Positions 62,775 through 64,000 of a stretch of 64,000 nt of DNA are shown here, one piece after another. This DNA is from SIG455 sp045646385 (lineage in GTDB: Bacteria; Bacillota; Clostridia; UMGS1810): positions 1 through 64,000 of the forward strand of contig JAZRKQ010000025.1 in assembly GCA_045646385.1 (NCBI GenBank). Reading direction: 5' to 3'. The notes beneath the pieces are model-generated. The model was not told the DNA's origin and searched no databases. It saw only the letters and a list, made by a program, of their open reading frames with translations. Every line of letters begins with the position of its first letter. Position 1 is the first letter of the stretch. A program made the position numbers and the translations under genes.

Positions 62775-64000
62775 CCGTGTGTATATCAAAAATTTTGGCG
62801 GTATAGCCGACAGAGAATACATACTTTCCGACGGACTTAATGTTATATTCGGCGAAAACGAATCCGGTAAAAGCACATTTTTGTCTTTTATACGATTCAT
62901 CTTTTACGGCGCAAAAAAGTCACGCGCAAAGGAACTTTCTTTCCGCGAAAAATATATGCCTTGGAGCGGTGAGGATATGTGCGGCGAGGTAGAATTTACA
63001 CTAAACGGCACAGAATATTCTCTTTCACGCAGAGTATCCCCTACAGGCAGAAAAAAGGATATTACTTTTATCAACAAATCTACAGGCGATACAATAACAG
63101 ATACAGACGACCTCGGCACAGGCATTTTCAAAATGAGCGAGGAAGCATTTTTAAAGACTTTGTTTTTAGGAGCAGAAGGTGCGCAGATAACGTCTGACGG
63201 CGAACTTTTATCCAAGATTTCAAACGTGGCTCAAAGCGGCGACGAAAAAGTTTCTTATCAGGAAATATGTGCCGAAATAAATGAAATGATTGCCGATATT
63301 TCATCTCCCCGCAGAAGCAAAGCATTAATCCCCGCTTTAGGAAAACAATTGGAAATTTTAGAATCAAAAAAAGTAGAGGCACAAAATCTTTATAAGCAAA
63401 AAAGCGAACTTTCAAAAAAACTTGACGAAATCAACTCGGAATTAGATAATGCTATTGCATTAAAAACAAAATTAAATGATACTAAGAACAAAGCAAAACA
63501 ATATTCCGACTGGATTTCATATAAAAAAGCATATGAAAAACTAAAAGACGCAGAAAACTCATATAAGAGTTCCTCAAATGCGGATGCTATCGATAATATC
63601 AAATACGATTTTTTAGAAAATATATCAGCAGAAGAAGAACAAATAATTTTAAAGGATAACTCTGCAGACATATCATCTTTTAAAATGCAGGAGGTACTTC
63701 TTGCAGATAAAGCAAAAACCAATAAAAAAATCTGCATAGTTTGTGCAATCATTTCTGCTATATGTACTGTATTGGGCATTCTCTACCCCGTGGCTTTTGC
63801 AGGAACAGTACTTTTTGCTTTACTTACTGTTTATTTCACATTATCTCACAAAAAACTGATAAGCAATGTTTCCGATATAACAAAAAAAATATCGGATATC
63901 GAGCAAACAAAAAATGATGTCTTAAAAAAATATAATATCGAAAGTACAGAACATTACAAATTACTCAAACGAGAAAGTGCAGATTTGCAAGCACGTGAAG
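62764..64000 (+). CDS. YhaN/SbcC-like ATPase, N-terminal part (runs off the window)
   Basis: 412 codons are open from ATG 62764 to the window edge, with AAAGGA upstream. Walker A is NESGKST near residue 40 after a FGENE lead, with a Rad50-type opening VYIKNFGGIAD. From about residue 190 a coiled coil begins, and two adjacent hydrophobic segments (ICIVCAIISAICTVLGIL and the following FAGTVLFALLTVYFTL, near 320-358) sit inside it. That plan is of the YhaN type, in which the coil is membrane-anchored, rather than true SbcC. Partner may be an SbcD-like nuclease beyond the edge. The overlapping minus-strand frames are shadows. Confidence 0.75.
   Translation, partial: MKINRVYIKNFGGIADREYILSDGLNVIFGENESGKSTFLSFIRFIFYGAKKSRAKELSFREKYMPWSGEDMCGEVEFTLNGTEYSLSRRVSPTGRKKDITFINKSTGDTITDTDDLGTGIFKMSEEAFLKTLFLGAEGAQITSDGELLSKISNVAQSGDEKVSYQEICAEINEMIADISSPRRSKALIPALGKQLEILESKKVEAQNLYKQKSELSKKLDEINSELDNAIALKTKLNDTKNKAKQYSDWISYKKAYEKLKDAENSYKSSSNADAIDNIKYDFLENISAEEEQIILKDNSADISSFKMQEVLLADKAKTNKKICIVCAIISAICTVLGILYPVAFAGTVLFALLTVYFTLSHKKLISNVSDITKKISDIEQTKNDVLKKYNIESTEHYKLLKRESADLQARE

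Noticed and set aside
1..64000. CRISPR arrays, insertion sequences, rRNA genes
   Set aside because: No regularly spaced repeats, transposase frames or rRNA-like sequence were seen while reading both strands.

Overview
The window is a stretch of bacterial chromosome from an anaerobic, probably spore-forming Clostridia-type Firmicute. It shows moderately low GC, strong purine-rich ribosome binding sites, TTGACA-17-TATAAT promoters, a CIRCE/HrcA heat-shock operon, the spoIIGA-sigE sporulation pair, an ECF transporter module, and many oxygen-sensitive iron-sulfur enzymes ([FeFe] hydrogenases, heterodisulfide-reductase-like proteins). I cannot name a species.

Region 1 (1-6382) looks like the right end of an integrated genomic island. 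It holds the C-terminal end of a HipA-type protein, a large HD plus HSP90-like-ATPase protein, a convergent P-loop ATPase with a DUF4062-like C-terminus, and finally a 42-nt 3' fragment of a tRNA-Pro gene followed by a terminator. The genes are visibly more AT-rich than the core. The fragment is what a tyrosine recombinase leaves when an element enters a tRNA gene. Between 6383 and 7150 lie a small conserved-looking ORF and the remnant of a tocopherol-cyclase-like gene.

Region 2 (7155-23085, minus strand) is the most striking part: 16 closely packed genes read from one promoter that overlaps a Rex-like operator. In transcription order they are two thioredoxin-like [2Fe-2S] proteins, a sensory-type [FeFe] hydrogenase with a PAS domain, a SpoIIE-type phosphatase, a group B-like [FeFe] hydrogenase, malate dehydrogenase, fumarase, HdrB, HdrC, HdrA, FlxD/MvhD, FlxC, FlxB, FlxA, an iron-sulfur protein and a fumarate-reductase-type flavoprotein. 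Together they suggest a soluble route oxaloacetate to malate to fumarate to succinate, in which NADH oxidation is coupled by flavin-based electron bifurcation to fumarate reduction and ferredoxin reduction, with H2 as a possible outlet. The coupling is inference.

Region 3 (23426-57334, mostly minus strand) is housekeeping: metA, cca, lepB, rplS, truA, ecfT/A2/A1, an rRNA methyltransferase, DnaI/DnaD-like replication proteins, tRNA-Leu(CAA), an amino-sugar-type kinase/nucleotidyltransferase/pgi cluster, gpsA-plsY-der, a DUF512 protein, a HAD phosphatase, rpmF, DUF177, pta-ackA (ackA carries an in-frame TAA), hrcA-grpE-dnaK-dnaJ, hemW, lepA, two membrane proteins, and rpmH-rnpA-yidD-yidC-jag.

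Region 4 (57565-64000, plus strand) carries spoIIGA-sigE, ylxM-ffh-rpsP-khpA-rimM-trmD and the start of a YhaN/SbcC-like ATPase that runs off the window. No CRISPR array, rRNA gene, insertion sequence or origin was seen.
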